The notes under the pieces: model-generated | Database searches by the model: none | What the model was told of the DNA's origin: nothing | What the model saw: the letters and a program-made list of their open reading frames with translations, nothing else | Translations under genes and position numbers: made by a program | Shown: positions 25,649 to 33,665 of the stretch, in pieces | How positions within the stretch are numbered: position 1 is the stretch's first letter | Layout: the number at the start of each line of letters is the position of its first letter | Origin: ZLKRG46 sp032117915 | Lineage (GTDB): Bacteria > Bacteroidota > Ignavibacteria > Kapaibacteriales > Kapaibacteriaceae | Direction: 5' to 3' | NCBI GenBank assembly: GCA_032117915.1 | Contig: JAULYI010000259.1 | Span: forward strand, 1-54,098 | DNA length: 54,098 nt

Positions 25649-26146
25649 TTAGTCGATGAACCGCGTCGCGGAGCCCTCGAACTCCCTGATCAACGTGCGG
25701 TATGAGTCAGGAATTCGCTCGGGACCATGGGACGCCGGATTAAGGTGTACGAGGACGCTCTTTGCCGTGGCAAGGATCACCCCGTCCTCTCGACGGATAA
25801 CGTGTTCAAATCCGAACGACGAATTCTTGACGAAGCTGATGCGGGTGAAGACCGTATATGCGTCATCAAACTGTGCGGCATGCACGTAGTCGATCTCCGT
25901 CTTCACCACCACAAAGCGGTGCTTGGTAACAAAGGACTGACGGTCGATCGGGACTCCCAGATCCCGGAAGTACTCAATGCGAGCAGCCTCGAGCCAGTAG
26001 AGATAGATCGCATTGTGCACAATGCTCTGCCTGTCCACATCGTAGGAGCGGACACGACTGTTGAGCTTATGGTTGAAGACGCCGTATCCCTCGATCTCGT
26101 TCGGGCCGTGCTGTATGGTGGCTTCGTTGCTCTCTGAGACTGCCAT
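25649..26146 (-). CDS. Hot-dog acyl-CoA thioesterase (YbgC/FadM-like)
   Basis: A 165-residue single hot-dog-fold protein of the 4-hydroxybenzoyl-CoA thioesterase/YbgC group, which hydrolyses acyl-CoA thioesters in the cytoplasm. The diagnostic segment is VRSYDVDRQSIVHNAIYLYW, with the Asp expected near the active site, followed by EAARIEYFRDLG and the strand VVKTEIDYVHAAQFDDAYTV. An N-terminal tail of about 25 residues is not conserved, so the true start could be later. A TAGTTTTG box 25 bases upstream overlaps the threonine aldolase stop, so the gene may have its own promoter as well as readthrough. Substrate chain length cannot be read. Confidence 0.87.
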   Translation of the reverse strand: MAVSESNEATIQHGPNEIEGYGVFNHKLNSRVRSYDVDRQSIVHNAIYLYWLEAARIEYFRDLGVPIDRQSFVTKHRFVVVKTEIDYVHAAQFDDAYTVFTRISFVKNSSFGFEHVIRREDGVILATAKSVLVHLNPASHGPERIPDSYRTLIREFEGSATRFID

Positions 26147-26171
26147 GGTGGTATGCTGTTGGTGACGGCAA

Positions 26172-26179
26172 CAAAACTA
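26172..26179 (-). promoter_or_regulatory. TAGTTTTG -7-like box before the thioesterase
   Basis: On the minus strand this matches TAnnTTTG exactly and begins with the TAG stop codon of the threonine aldolase gene. It leaves a leader of about 25 bases to the ATG at 26146. No clear -33 element is visible. Confidence 0.35.
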
Positions 26180-27205
26180 CGGAAGTGACGACAGTACGTC
26201 GTTGACGATATCAGCAGCAGTTACGGCTTCGTCGATACTGATCTGGTGGTAGAACACAACCCGCATTGTACCGGGTTTGATGGGGGCAAGGCGAAGTCCA
26301 CGATGCGCACACTCATGAACGAACGTACGGTCGTCCACATTGGTCACACGGAACATGACGATGTTAGACTGAACCCGCCACGACTCGAGCGACACACGTT
26401 CGTGTCCTGCAATCCGATGGGCAAACGTCAGCGCTTTTTCATGGTCGTGCTTCAGTGTGGGCTCGATCACGTCCAAGGCATACATGGCCGCTGCCGCCAG
26501 CACGCCAGACTGACGTAAGCCGCCGCCAAGCATCTTCCTCCAACGCCGCGCTTCGTCGATCATCGTCCGGCTGCCAAGAATAAGCGATCCGACTGGCGCT
26601 CCAAGGCCCTTCGAAAGACAGACACTCATGGTGTCGAAGAGTCGGCCGTATTCAGCGTAGGCTGTTCCTGTTGCAGCAGCAGCATTCCATATCCGGGCAC
26701 CATCGCAGTGCAACGGCAGCTGCAGATCATCGCACAGTGCACGCAATGCCGTGATCTGCGTTGTGGACATGACCGTGCCGCCGTGACGGTTGTGGGTGTT
26801 CTCGACGGCCACCAGCGACGTGCGCGGATAGTAGTAGGCCGAGGGGCGTACCGCGTCCCTGACAGCAGCAATGGGTAACGCTCCGTCTTCCGTACGTATC
26901 GGATGGATCTGTGCCCGGGCGATCACACTGGCGGCAGCATTCTCGTAATGGAATATATGCGCATCGGCATCCGCAATGATCTCGTCGCCCGTCCGCGTAT
27001 GCAGGGCCAAACAGATCTGATTGCCCATGGTTCCGGACGGAACAAAGAGTGCTGCTTCCTTATCGAACAACGACGCTACACGTTCTTGCAGCGCGTTGAT
27101 CGTGGGGTCCTCAGCATAAATGTCATCGCCGACGGCAGCACGGGCCATCGACTCGCGCATACCCTCGTCAGGCACGGTCAGTGTATCACTTCGAAGATCG
27201 ATCAT
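26177..27205 (-). CDS. ltaE: Low-specificity L-threonine aldolase
   Basis: A 342-residue PLP enzyme of the beta-eliminating lyase fold that splits L-threonine or L-allo-threonine to glycine and acetaldehyde. It begins MIDLRSDTLTVPDEGMRESM, contains GDDIYAEDPTINALQE, FVPSGTMGNQ, the stacking region ENTHNRHGG, HCDGARIWNAA and the PLP lysine in VCLSKGLGAPVGS, then MLGGGLRQSGVLAAA. Length is normal. The ATG at 27205 is chosen; upstream in-frame residues are not conserved. A TATCTTCG box lies only three bases before the ATG. It is divergent from the acyl-CoA synthetase and 30 bases upstream of the thioesterase. Confidence 0.95.
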   Translation of the reverse strand: MIDLRSDTLTVPDEGMRESMARAAVGDDIYAEDPTINALQERVASLFDKEAALFVPSGTMGNQICLALHTRTGDEIIADADAHIFHYENAAASVIARAQIHPIRTEDGALPIAAVRDAVRPSAYYYPRTSLVAVENTHNRHGGTVMSTTQITALRALCDDLQLPLHCDGARIWNAAAATGTAYAEYGRLFDTMSVCLSKGLGAPVGSLILGSRTMIDEARRWRKMLGGGLRQSGVLAAAAMYALDVIEPTLKHDHEKALTFAHRIAGHERVSLESWRVQSNIVMFRVTNVDDRTFVHECAHRGLRLAPIKPGTMRVVFYHQISIDEAVTAADIVNDVLSSLP

Positions 27206-27208
27206 GGA

Positions 27209-27216
27209 CGAAGATA
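27209..27216 (-). promoter_or_regulatory. TATCTTCG -7-like box, ltaE
   Basis: One mismatch from TAnnTTTG on the minus strand, ending three bases before the ltaE ATG. If used, the mRNA would be leaderless. Confidence 0.4.
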
Positions 27217-27228
27217 CCGCACCTGCCG

Positions 27229-27236
27229 TATGTTCG
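27229..27236 (+). promoter_or_regulatory. TATGTTCG -7-like box, acyl-CoA synthetase
   Basis: One mismatch from TAnnTTTG on the plus strand, 44 bases before the acyl-CoA synthetase ATG and back-to-back with the ltaE box. This gene would have a normal leader, with GGAA available as a weak ribosome site. Confidence 0.3.
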
Positions 27237-27280
27237 CACACGGTCAAGTACGGAACACGCAACGACGGAACCTCAGCTTT

Positions 27281-28942
27281 ATGGATCTCGATCCCAGAAC
27301 GAATCCCGCCCGATCTTCACACGGCCAACTGGGCGCGGCCCATACCTATCCCCTGCAATCATGGGGCGCTGTGATGCGCGACCGCGAGGAACGCTACGGC
27401 GAAAAGCCGTGGATGCGCTATATCGATGACCAGGGCACAACGCATACATGGTCATACGCCATCTTCGTCGATGTTGCCAGGCGCATCGCTTCCATGCTTG
27501 TCGCCAACGGCGTTCAACCCGGTGATCGCGTGATTGTCGCCGGCCACAACCATCCGGATACCATCCTGCAGTACTTCGCCTGCTGGTCTGTTGGTGCATG
27601 CGCCGTGCCGTTAAACATGACGGAAGACGATCAACGTTTGGCCTATATCCTGGCGGACTCCGGTGCAGCCGTCGTCTTCGCACGATCTGACTACGCAGAG
27701 CGCGTCCGTAGTCTGGCAGCACCTCTGTGTTCCATCATCGAAGTCGACACGGATACGGCCGACCCTGCGTTTTACCGTGAGGTGCGACGCCACGAGCCGA
27801 TCGACCTTTCGTTGTACGATCAGGACATGCGCTTCGCCGACTGTCTGATTGTGTACACCAGCGGGACCACGGGTAATCCCAAGGGTGTCGTGCTCGTACA
27901 GCAGAACCTATTTGCCGACGGATACGATATCGCTGCATGGCATGGCATTGACGAGGCGACCCGGATGATGTGCGTTTTGCCCATTCACCACGTCAACGGT
28001 ACGATCGTCACCCACGTCACACCCTTTCTTGCTGGTGCCTCCGTTGTACTGCACCGGAAGTTCCGTACCGACAGGTTCTTTGCCTCGATCCGCGCCGAAG
28101 GCGTCCATATCGTAAGCGTCGTGCCTACCCTGCTGGCCTTCCTGCTCGAAGCAGGTGCTGACGCCGTTGGCGTCGTCGAAGGAGGCTTTCGCCATATCAT
28201 CTGTGGTGCCGGGCCGCTTACGGTTGATCTTGCAACGAACTTCGAGACGAACTACGGGCTACCCATTCTCCATGGCTATGGCTTGTCAGAGACCACATGC
28301 TATTCCTGTTTTCTACCCGTTGACATATCGTGGGACGAGCATCGCCAGTGGATGTCGGCACACGGATTTCCAAGCATCGGCATCGCCATTCCATGTAACG
28401 AGATGGCCATTCATGATGCACAGGGATGTGCCGTGGCTGACGGCGAACGCGGCGAGATCGTCATTCGCGGCCCCAATGTGATGCGTGAGTATGCAGGCAA
28501 TCTCACGGCGAACGCCGACGCGTTCACATATGGCTGGTTCCGCAGCGGCGACGAAGGATTCCGTCTTGCCGATACCGTAGGACGTCATTTCTACTTTATC
28601 ACCGGGCGCATCAAAGAGCTGATCATCCGCGGAGGCGTGAACATCGCCCCACTAGAACTTGACGAGGTGATCTGCTCGGCACCGGGTGTAAAAGCCGGCA
28701 TCGCCGTGGGATTCGAGAATGACATGTACGGCGAAGAGATCGGCGCACTCGTCGTCAGCGAGCATGGTGGAGTGTCGGAGGAGGACGTACTCGCGCACTG
28801 CCGCATGCTTCTACCCCACCATAAGTGCCCCAAGGTGGTCCTGTTTGCGCAGGAGCTCCCGGTCACGTCAACCGGCAAGTATCAGCGAAACAAGGTGAAG
28901 CACCTCTTCGCTGCATACCAAGCCATGCAGTTCAAGAAGTAA
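27281..28942 (+). CDS. AMP-dependent acyl-CoA synthetase/ligase
   Basis: A 553-residue ANL-superfamily enzyme that activates a carboxylic acid with ATP and joins it to CoA. Core motifs are all present: the P-loop YTSGTTGNPKGVVL, the His-Asn pair PIHHVNGT, GYGLSETTCYS, the hinge region GRIKELIIRGGVNIAP and the catalytic C-terminal lysine in TSTGKYQRNK. The N-terminal domain covers about residues 20-430 and the mobile C-terminal domain 440-550. The substrate is not readable; the gene resembles medium- or short-chain ligases such as CaiC-like enzymes. The ATG at 27281 is picked because earlier codons are antisense to ltaE; an ATG at 27373 is a less likely alternative. It is convergent with the next gene. 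Confidence 0.92.
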   Translation: MDLDPRTNPARSSHGQLGAAHTYPLQSWGAVMRDREERYGEKPWMRYIDDQGTTHTWSYAIFVDVARRIASMLVANGVQPGDRVIVAGHNHPDTILQYFACWSVGACAVPLNMTEDDQRLAYILADSGAAVVFARSDYAERVRSLAAPLCSIIEVDTDTADPAFYREVRRHEPIDLSLYDQDMRFADCLIVYTSGTTGNPKGVVLVQQNLFADGYDIAAWHGIDEATRMMCVLPIHHVNGTIVTHVTPFLAGASVVLHRKFRTDRFFASIRAEGVHIVSVVPTLLAFLLEAGADAVGVVEGGFRHIICGAGPLTVDLATNFETNYGLPILHGYGLSETTCYSCFLPVDISWDEHRQWMSAHGFPSIGIAIPCNEMAIHDAQGCAVADGERGEIVIRGPNVMREYAGNLTANADAFTYGWFRSGDEGFRLADTVGRHFYFITGRIKELIIRGGVNIAPLELDEVICSAPGVKAGIAVGFENDMYGEEIGALVVSEHGGVSEEDVLAHCRMLLPHHKCPKVVLFAQELPVTSTGKYQRNKVKHLFAAYQAMQFKK

Positions 28943-28945
28943 GAC

Positions 28946-29467
28946 CTATCGGATATCGCGGGCCTTGATCCCCGGTCTGGGCATGTAGAAGGTGGCCTGA
29001 CGGAGGACAGCCGGCTCTGCCGGCGCAACGGATCCCAACGGATAGGTTGACGACATGACGTAGCCACGTCGGACGGCCTGCAAGGTGCCACGGGCGTTAA
29101 CGATCTCAGGATTCGTGTATGCCAGCTCGTCCAGTTCTACATCGGTAAGGGCAGCGGTGTCCGTGCCCTCGTAGAAGTGGATCAGCAGTGTGCGCTGTCG
29201 TGCTACGGCAAAGGCAGACTGCTGGGCTGCCTGGGCAGCGATCTCGGCTCCGACCCGAACGATCTTTGATGTGTCGTAGGCCTCAACCTTGACGAAGTAG
29301 GCGGCCGCAGTGCGATCACCGCTCGCGTCGATGAACGAGTCTTTAACCTCGTAAAAACCATCGATCGACGTAGCCTGCCACCGTACGTACACGAAGAGCG
29401 CTGCGACGGTCAGGCCGGCTGCGAGGAGGGCGGCGACGAACCACTTCGAACTTGCTGAGATACTCAT
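28946..29467 (-). CDS. Membrane-anchored protein of unknown function
   Basis: A 173-residue protein I do not recognise. Residues 8-28 form one hydrophobic anchor (FVAALLAAGLTVAALFVYV), the rest is soluble and would face the periplasm. The body has a possible coiled or helical segment rich in Ala and Gln (VGAEIAAQAAQQSAFAVARQ) and an acidic loop (TDTAALTDVELDELA). The start at 29467 overlaps the stop of the SEC59-like gene as ATGA, so both are probably translated together, suggesting a shared role in the membrane. There is no lipobox and no sorting domain. Confidence 0.7.
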   Translation of the reverse strand: MSISASSKWFVAALLAAGLTVAALFVYVRWQATSIDGFYEVKDSFIDASGDRTAAAYFVKVEAYDTSKIVRVGAEIAAQAAQQSAFAVARQRTLLIHFYEGTDTAALTDVELDELAYTNPEIVNARGTLQAVRRGYVMSSTYPLGSVAPAEPAVLRQATFYMPRPGIKARDIR

Positions 29468-30132
29468 GGTAGAACCGAGAGGAACGATGGCAGATGCTGA
29501 GCGTCGAACAGTTTGGCAAAGCACCACATCGTCAGAGCCATACTGAAGGGAATGCTCAGATTATCGTCAACATGTAGGCGGACCGAAGCGGCCTCGACAA
29601 GGGTACATACGGCTGCTCCGGCAAGTCCGGCAGCAAGGTACGTCCAAGGCAGGGCAAAACTGGTACCGTAGGCAAGCACGATCATCACGGCAATGCCAAA
29701 AAAGACGGACGATCCCAGGACGCTCTTGTCAAGAAATCGGCGGCGCCCCCACTTCCTACCGATCAACGCGGCAAAGGTGTCGGAGAGAATGAGCGTCGTG
29801 AACGACGTCACGGCCAGGATCTTTGGCGTCAGTGCAATGATGAGCGTTGCCGCGATCAGTACCCACGAAGCACCATTCAGCAACATACGCTGCTCGTCGC
29901 GCTCATGACCGCGTAGCATACCTCCGACCAGACCCATCATCAGCGTTCTTGTGGGGCCGTGACGGTACATTAACACATTGAGCACCAGGGCGACCAGCGT
30001 AAGCGGTACAAGCACCTGCAATGCCGTTGCCCGATCAACATGCAGATAGATCAACGGGATCGAAAGCGACGAAAGATGGATCCCCTTTCGAGCAAGTTCT
30101 TGTGTGTAGGGTATTTGGCGTCGATCAGTCAT
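29464..30132 (-). CDS. SEC59/DGK1/VTE5-family polyprenol or diacylglycerol kinase
   Basis: A 222-residue integral membrane protein with about six or seven helices, matching the CTP-dependent kinase family that includes dolichol kinase, phytol kinase and yeast diacylglycerol kinase. Family landmarks are the N-terminal ELARKGIHLSS, the central SDTFAALIGRKWGRRRFLDKS and the C-terminal VDDNLSIPFSMAL, which carries the acidic residues expected at the active site. It probably phosphorylates an isoprenoid alcohol or diacylglycerol in the inner membrane. Its start codon lies only 11 bases from the start codon of divergent ispE, a gene for isoprenoid precursor synthesis, which favours a polyprenol substrate. 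That link is inference. Confidence 0.88.
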   Translation of the reverse strand: MTDRRQIPYTQELARKGIHLSSLSIPLIYLHVDRATALQVLVPLTLVALVLNVLMYRHGPTRTLMMGLVGGMLRGHERDEQRMLLNGASWVLIAATLIIALTPKILAVTSFTTLILSDTFAALIGRKWGRRRFLDKSVLGSSVFFGIAVMIVLAYGTSFALPWTYLAAGLAGAAVCTLVEAASVRLHVDDNLSIPFSMALTMWCFAKLFDAQHLPSFLSVLP

Positions 30133-30139
30133 AGTTTTG
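30132..30139 (+). promoter_or_regulatory. TAGTTTTG -7-like box, ispE-glgA
   Basis: Exact TAnnTTTG match ending four bases before the ispE ATG at 30144, and overlapping the start codon of the divergent SEC59-like gene. The geometry implies a leaderless ispE message. No clear -33 element is seen at normal spacing. Confidence 0.5.
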
Positions 30140-30143
30140 CATC

Positions 30144-31013
30144 ATGGATCCACGGCAGGCAACCATTCACGTCACGGCCCATGCGAAGCTTAATCTCGGC
30201 CTCGAGATCCTCCGTAAGCGCCCCGACGGCTATCACGATATTCGCTCCGTCTTTGCTACCATCAGCGTTGCAGACGGCATTTCGGTCTCGCCTTCCAGCA
30301 CGATCGAGCTGGAGTGCATCCCCGAAATGACGGACAAACCTGAACAGAATCTGGCGTTCAAAGCAGCCAAGGCGATTCTCGCCCATCCGTCGGCCACAGG
30401 CCGCGGAGCAAAGATAACGTTACGGAAACGTATCCCCGCGGGTGGGGGGCTGGGAGGTGGTTCATCCGATGCCGCCGCCGTCCTTACGGCCATTCGTTCA
30501 CTCTATGACCTGCCTATCAGCTCCGAGGAACTTCATGCCCTCGCTGCCTCAATCGGCAGCGACGTTCCGTTCTTTTTGACCGGTGGTACAGCGCTGGTTG
30601 AAGGTCGTGGCGAGATCGTAACTCCCGTTGATATCCACATCCCCTACGACGTGGTCGTCGTTTTTCCACACATTCATGTGGATACTGCCAAGGCTTACCA
30701 AATGATCCGTCCCCATGAACGTGGCTCTTCGGAAACACTGCTCGAAGCCGTTGCAACAATTGATCGATCAAGTACGCACGTCATAAACGACTTTGAGCAA
30801 GCAGTTTTTCCTAAGTACACTATTTTACAACATGTTAAAGATGTACTGCTAAACCATGGAGCTCTATATGCCTCGATGAGTGGCAGTGGATCTACCATGT
30901 TTGGATTATTCACATCTGTGGATACCTTTGCAGAGCTACGCAGTGCACTTCCGCAGATGGACGTGCTGCGTTGTACGTTCACGTCCGCACAACCACGTTC
31001 CAACACGCCATGA
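30144..31013 (+). CDS. ispE: 4-diphosphocytidyl-2-C-methyl-D-erythritol kinase
   Basis: A 289-residue GHMP kinase that phosphorylates CDP-ME in the MEP pathway to isopentenyl diphosphate. It shows HAKLNLGLEILRKRPDGYHD, the ATP-binding loop PAGGGLGGGSSDAAA, IGSDVPFFLTGGTALVEGRG and the C-terminal GALYASMSGSGSTMFGLF. Length is normal. The ATG at 30144 leaves 11 bases to the divergent start and has no Shine-Dalgarno sequence, but a TAGTTTTG box sits four bases upstream, so the transcript may be leaderless. Its stop overlaps the glgA start as ATGA, coupling isoprenoid and glycogen synthesis in one transcript. Confidence 0.96.
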   Translation: MDPRQATIHVTAHAKLNLGLEILRKRPDGYHDIRSVFATISVADGISVSPSSTIELECIPEMTDKPEQNLAFKAAKAILAHPSATGRGAKITLRKRIPAGGGLGGGSSDAAAVLTAIRSLYDLPISSEELHALAASIGSDVPFFLTGGTALVEGRGEIVTPVDIHIPYDVVVVFPHIHVDTAKAYQMIRPHERGSSETLLEAVATIDRSSTHVINDFEQAVFPKYTILQHVKDVLLNHGALYASMSGSGSTMFGLFTSVDTFAELRSALPQMDVLRCTFTSAQPRSNTP

Positions 31014-32482
31014 ACATCCTCCTCGCTGCAGCCGAAGTGAGTCCGTTCGCCAAGGTCGGCGGTCTTGCCGACATGTCGGCAGCACTGCCTAAGGCATGGA
31101 AGGCCCAAGGACATACGGTGATCGTCGTTCTTCCGCTCTATGCCACGATCGACACGGAGCGTTACGGTATTCGTAAGCTCCCTATGCTGGTCGATGTACC
31201 CTTTGGTTCCTGGACTGAGTATGCAACCGTTTGGGAGGGGCGCTTGCCTGACTCTGACGTACCGGTGTACTTTGTGGCCTCCGCAGATTACTTTGATCGT
31301 CCTGGCATCTACGGCTATCACGAGGGCTTTCATGACAATGATAGGCGCTTCATCTTTCTAAGCAGAGCAGCGTTTGAAGTCGCTCGCGCCCTTGGGGTTA
31401 AGCCAGACGTGGTCCATGCGCACGACTACCACACAGCCCCAATGATGCCGATGCTGAAGGTCCATTACAGGAACGACCCATTCTTTGATACGACAGCCGG
31501 TGTCTTCACCATTCACAACATGGCCTATCAGGGTATGTTCGACCCGGCCAGAGCAATGGAGTTCTGTGGGTTTAGCCCAGAGGCATGCTATCCCGGTAGC
31601 TGGTACGAGCATCAGGGTGCCTTCAACGCCATGAAAAGCGGCATCATGTTCGCCGATAAAATCACAACGGTAAGTCCGACGTATGCAGAAGAGATACGCT
31701 GGACTCCGGAAGGCCACGGCATGCAGTCAGCACTGCAAGCCCGCGGTGGCGACCTGATCGGTGTCCTGAACGGCATCGATAGGGACGAGTGGGACCCAAC
31801 AACGGATACGTATATCCCAATGCGATACACTGCCCAGCATCTTGATCGAAAAGAAGTGAACAAGCTGGCCCTCCTTCGAAGCTTCGGTCTTTCCGATGAA
31901 CTGTCTACCGAAGATCTCCCCGTTATCGGTATGGTGACGCGACTGACCGAGCAGAAGGGCATCGTCCTGATCACACAGGTCATCGAACATTACCTCGCCA
32001 ATGGATCGTGCAGATTTGTTTTGCTGGGCTCCGGTGAACAGCGCTTTGAAAACTACTTTTGCGACCTTGCGTATCGATATCCAAATCATGCACTTATACG
32101 AACGGGCTACGACTCAGCCTTATCACATACGATTCAAGCCGGTTCAGACTTTTACCTTATGCCCTCAAAGTTTGAGCCATGTGGACTCACACAGATGTTT
32201 GCCCTGACGTACGGTACGGTTCCGATCGTCCGATCGACGGGCGGACTGGCAGACACCGTTCAGCAGTACGATCCAATAACGTTCAGCGGTAACGGCTTTA
32301 CATTTCAACGGTTTCACGCTGATGACCTGAGCAACGCCATAGAGCTTGCTCTGCGCACATACAAGCGGGATCCACACTGGACAAGCCTGCGCGTGAACGC
32401 CATGGCTCGCGACTTCTCTATCGCCGAGGCAGCACGGCGATATGTGGATATTTTTGGCTGGGCTCAGAACGCTCGCCGCTAG
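31010..32482 (+). CDS. glgA: Glycogen synthase (GT5)
   Basis: A 490-residue ADP-glucose-type glycogen synthase that elongates alpha-1,4-glucan chains in the cytoplasm. The N-terminal domain has NILLAAAEVSPFAKVGGLAD with the KxGGL nucleotide site, VHAHDYHTA and TIHNMAYQGMFD; the C-terminal domain has LNGIDRDEWDP, VTRLTEQKG, LLGSGEQ, the catalytic region PSKFEPCGLTQMFAL and STGGLADTV. The ATG at 31010 overlaps the ispE stop and gives the family length; an upstream in-frame start lies inside ispE. It is convergent with the methyltransferase gene. No other glycogen gene is in the window. Confidence 0.96.
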   Translation: MNILLAAAEVSPFAKVGGLADMSAALPKAWKAQGHTVIVVLPLYATIDTERYGIRKLPMLVDVPFGSWTEYATVWEGRLPDSDVPVYFVASADYFDRPGIYGYHEGFHDNDRRFIFLSRAAFEVARALGVKPDVVHAHDYHTAPMMPMLKVHYRNDPFFDTTAGVFTIHNMAYQGMFDPARAMEFCGFSPEACYPGSWYEHQGAFNAMKSGIMFADKITTVSPTYAEEIRWTPEGHGMQSALQARGGDLIGVLNGIDRDEWDPTTDTYIPMRYTAQHLDRKEVNKLALLRSFGLSDELSTEDLPVIGMVTRLTEQKGIVLITQVIEHYLANGSCRFVLLGSGEQRFENYFCDLAYRYPNHALIRTGYDSALSHTIQAGSDFYLMPSKFEPCGLTQMFALTYGTVPIVRSTGGLADTVQQYDPITFSGNGFTFQRFHADDLSNAIELALRTYKRDPHWTSLRVNAMARDFSIAEAARRYVDIFGWAQNARR

Positions 32483-32492
32483 CGCAAGCCGT

Positions 32493-33665
32493 TTACGCTT
32501 TCGGCTGAAACCCTACGATGACTTCCAGCCCGGCTGTGCCCGGAAACAGGTCAACAGGAATCATCGATGAGACGGCATAGCCGGCAGCCTTCCATTCGCC
32601 GATGCTTCGGCGGATCTCATCGGGACCGCAGAAGACGTGGACGACTTGGCGGGGCTTGAGTCCGGCCACTGCCGTAATGACGTTGGGATCTGTACCCGAC
32701 CGTGGTGGATCAAGGATCACAACGTCGGCATGGTCCACGACCTTTGCAAGGTTTGCCGGGTTGACCGGCAAGGCGATGGCACGAACAGTTCCGCCAGCCC
32801 TGCGAATGTTGTACCGGGCATTATCGACCGTAGTCTCGTCGGCATCCATCGTCACCACAGCCTGCACGTCCTTCGCCATGGCAGCACCAAATAGACCGTA
32901 GCCGCCATACAGGTCTGCCAGCACATCGGTCGGACGCAGCTGCGCCGTTTCGCGGACGGTCTTCACAAGCGTCGGCACCATCGCCAGATTCACCTGCGAA
33001 AACGAGAAGACTCCCACCTGATACGTCACGTCGTCAAGCGTCTGACGCCAGACGCGCTCACCGCTGATCTTCTTCTCGGCCATACCCCGAAGGGGTCTGT
33101 CCGTGTCAAGGTAGTAGCGACTGCCCTTCGGATCGACGTACAGCCAGGCCGACGTCACTTCAGGGACGTCACGTTGGACCGACTTGACCCACGACCGGGC
33201 CGCCCGGATGATGTCCGCCGAAACCTCCATGATGTTCAGGATCAGCACAAACTGATCATACGTGCCACGGACGATAACGTGATTCAGTACCTCGGCGAGC
33301 GGGTCACGGCGCACATCCAGTTGCTTCGCAATGCGGGCATACACACGCAGGTGCGCAGGTGGCTCCAGTGACGAAGCCGAGGCTGATTCGTGCATATCAC
33401 CGTGTACAAGGCGCATGCCGCCACGACGATCTCTCCAGACACGCCGTCGTGACGTTGTTCGATACTCGCGAGGCTTCACGGATCGAACCAAGGGTTGCAA
33501 GGCCTCGCGCGGTGCAAGCAGTTTCAAATATCCCGCCACGACGTCGCGCTTGACGGCGTACTCGGCATCATAGGCTACATGAGCCAGCATCGCCGGTCCG
33601 TCATGTGGAGCAAGACCGGCCTTGCGGGCCGCTGCTCGGAGTTGTTCTTCAAAGAGTGGCGTCAC
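32493..33665 (-). CDS. TrmA/RlmC/RlmD-family RNA uracil-5 methyltransferase-like protein
   Basis: A 390-residue SAM-dependent methyltransferase of the tRNA/rRNA m5U family. The C-terminal half has the SAM site LADLYGGYGLFG, ILDPPRSGTDPNVI and the nucleophilic cysteine in VHVFCGPDEIRR, then IPVDLFPGTAGLEVIVGF; the middle has QVGVFSFSQVN. The N-terminal half is divergent, with no TRAM domain and no iron-sulphur cysteines as in RlmD, so the exact RNA target is unclear. The usual SCNP around the cysteine is FCGP. It starts with GTG at 33665, inside the end of the PP2C gene (17-base overlap); ATG 33590 is an alternative. Confidence 0.85.
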   Translation of the reverse strand: MTPLFEEQLRAAARKAGLAPHDGPAMLAHVAYDAEYAVKRDVVAGYLKLLAPREALQPLVRSVKPREYRTTSRRRVWRDRRGGMRLVHGDMHESASASSLEPPAHLRVYARIAKQLDVRRDPLAEVLNHVIVRGTYDQFVLILNIMEVSADIIRAARSWVKSVQRDVPEVTSAWLYVDPKGSRYYLDTDRPLRGMAEKKISGERVWRQTLDDVTYQVGVFSFSQVNLAMVPTLVKTVRETAQLRPTDVLADLYGGYGLFGAAMAKDVQAVVTMDADETTVDNARYNIRRAGGTVRAIALPVNPANLAKVVDHADVVILDPPRSGTDPNVITAVAGLKPRQVVHVFCGPDEIRRSIGEWKAAGYAVSSMIPVDLFPGTAGLEVIVGFQPKA

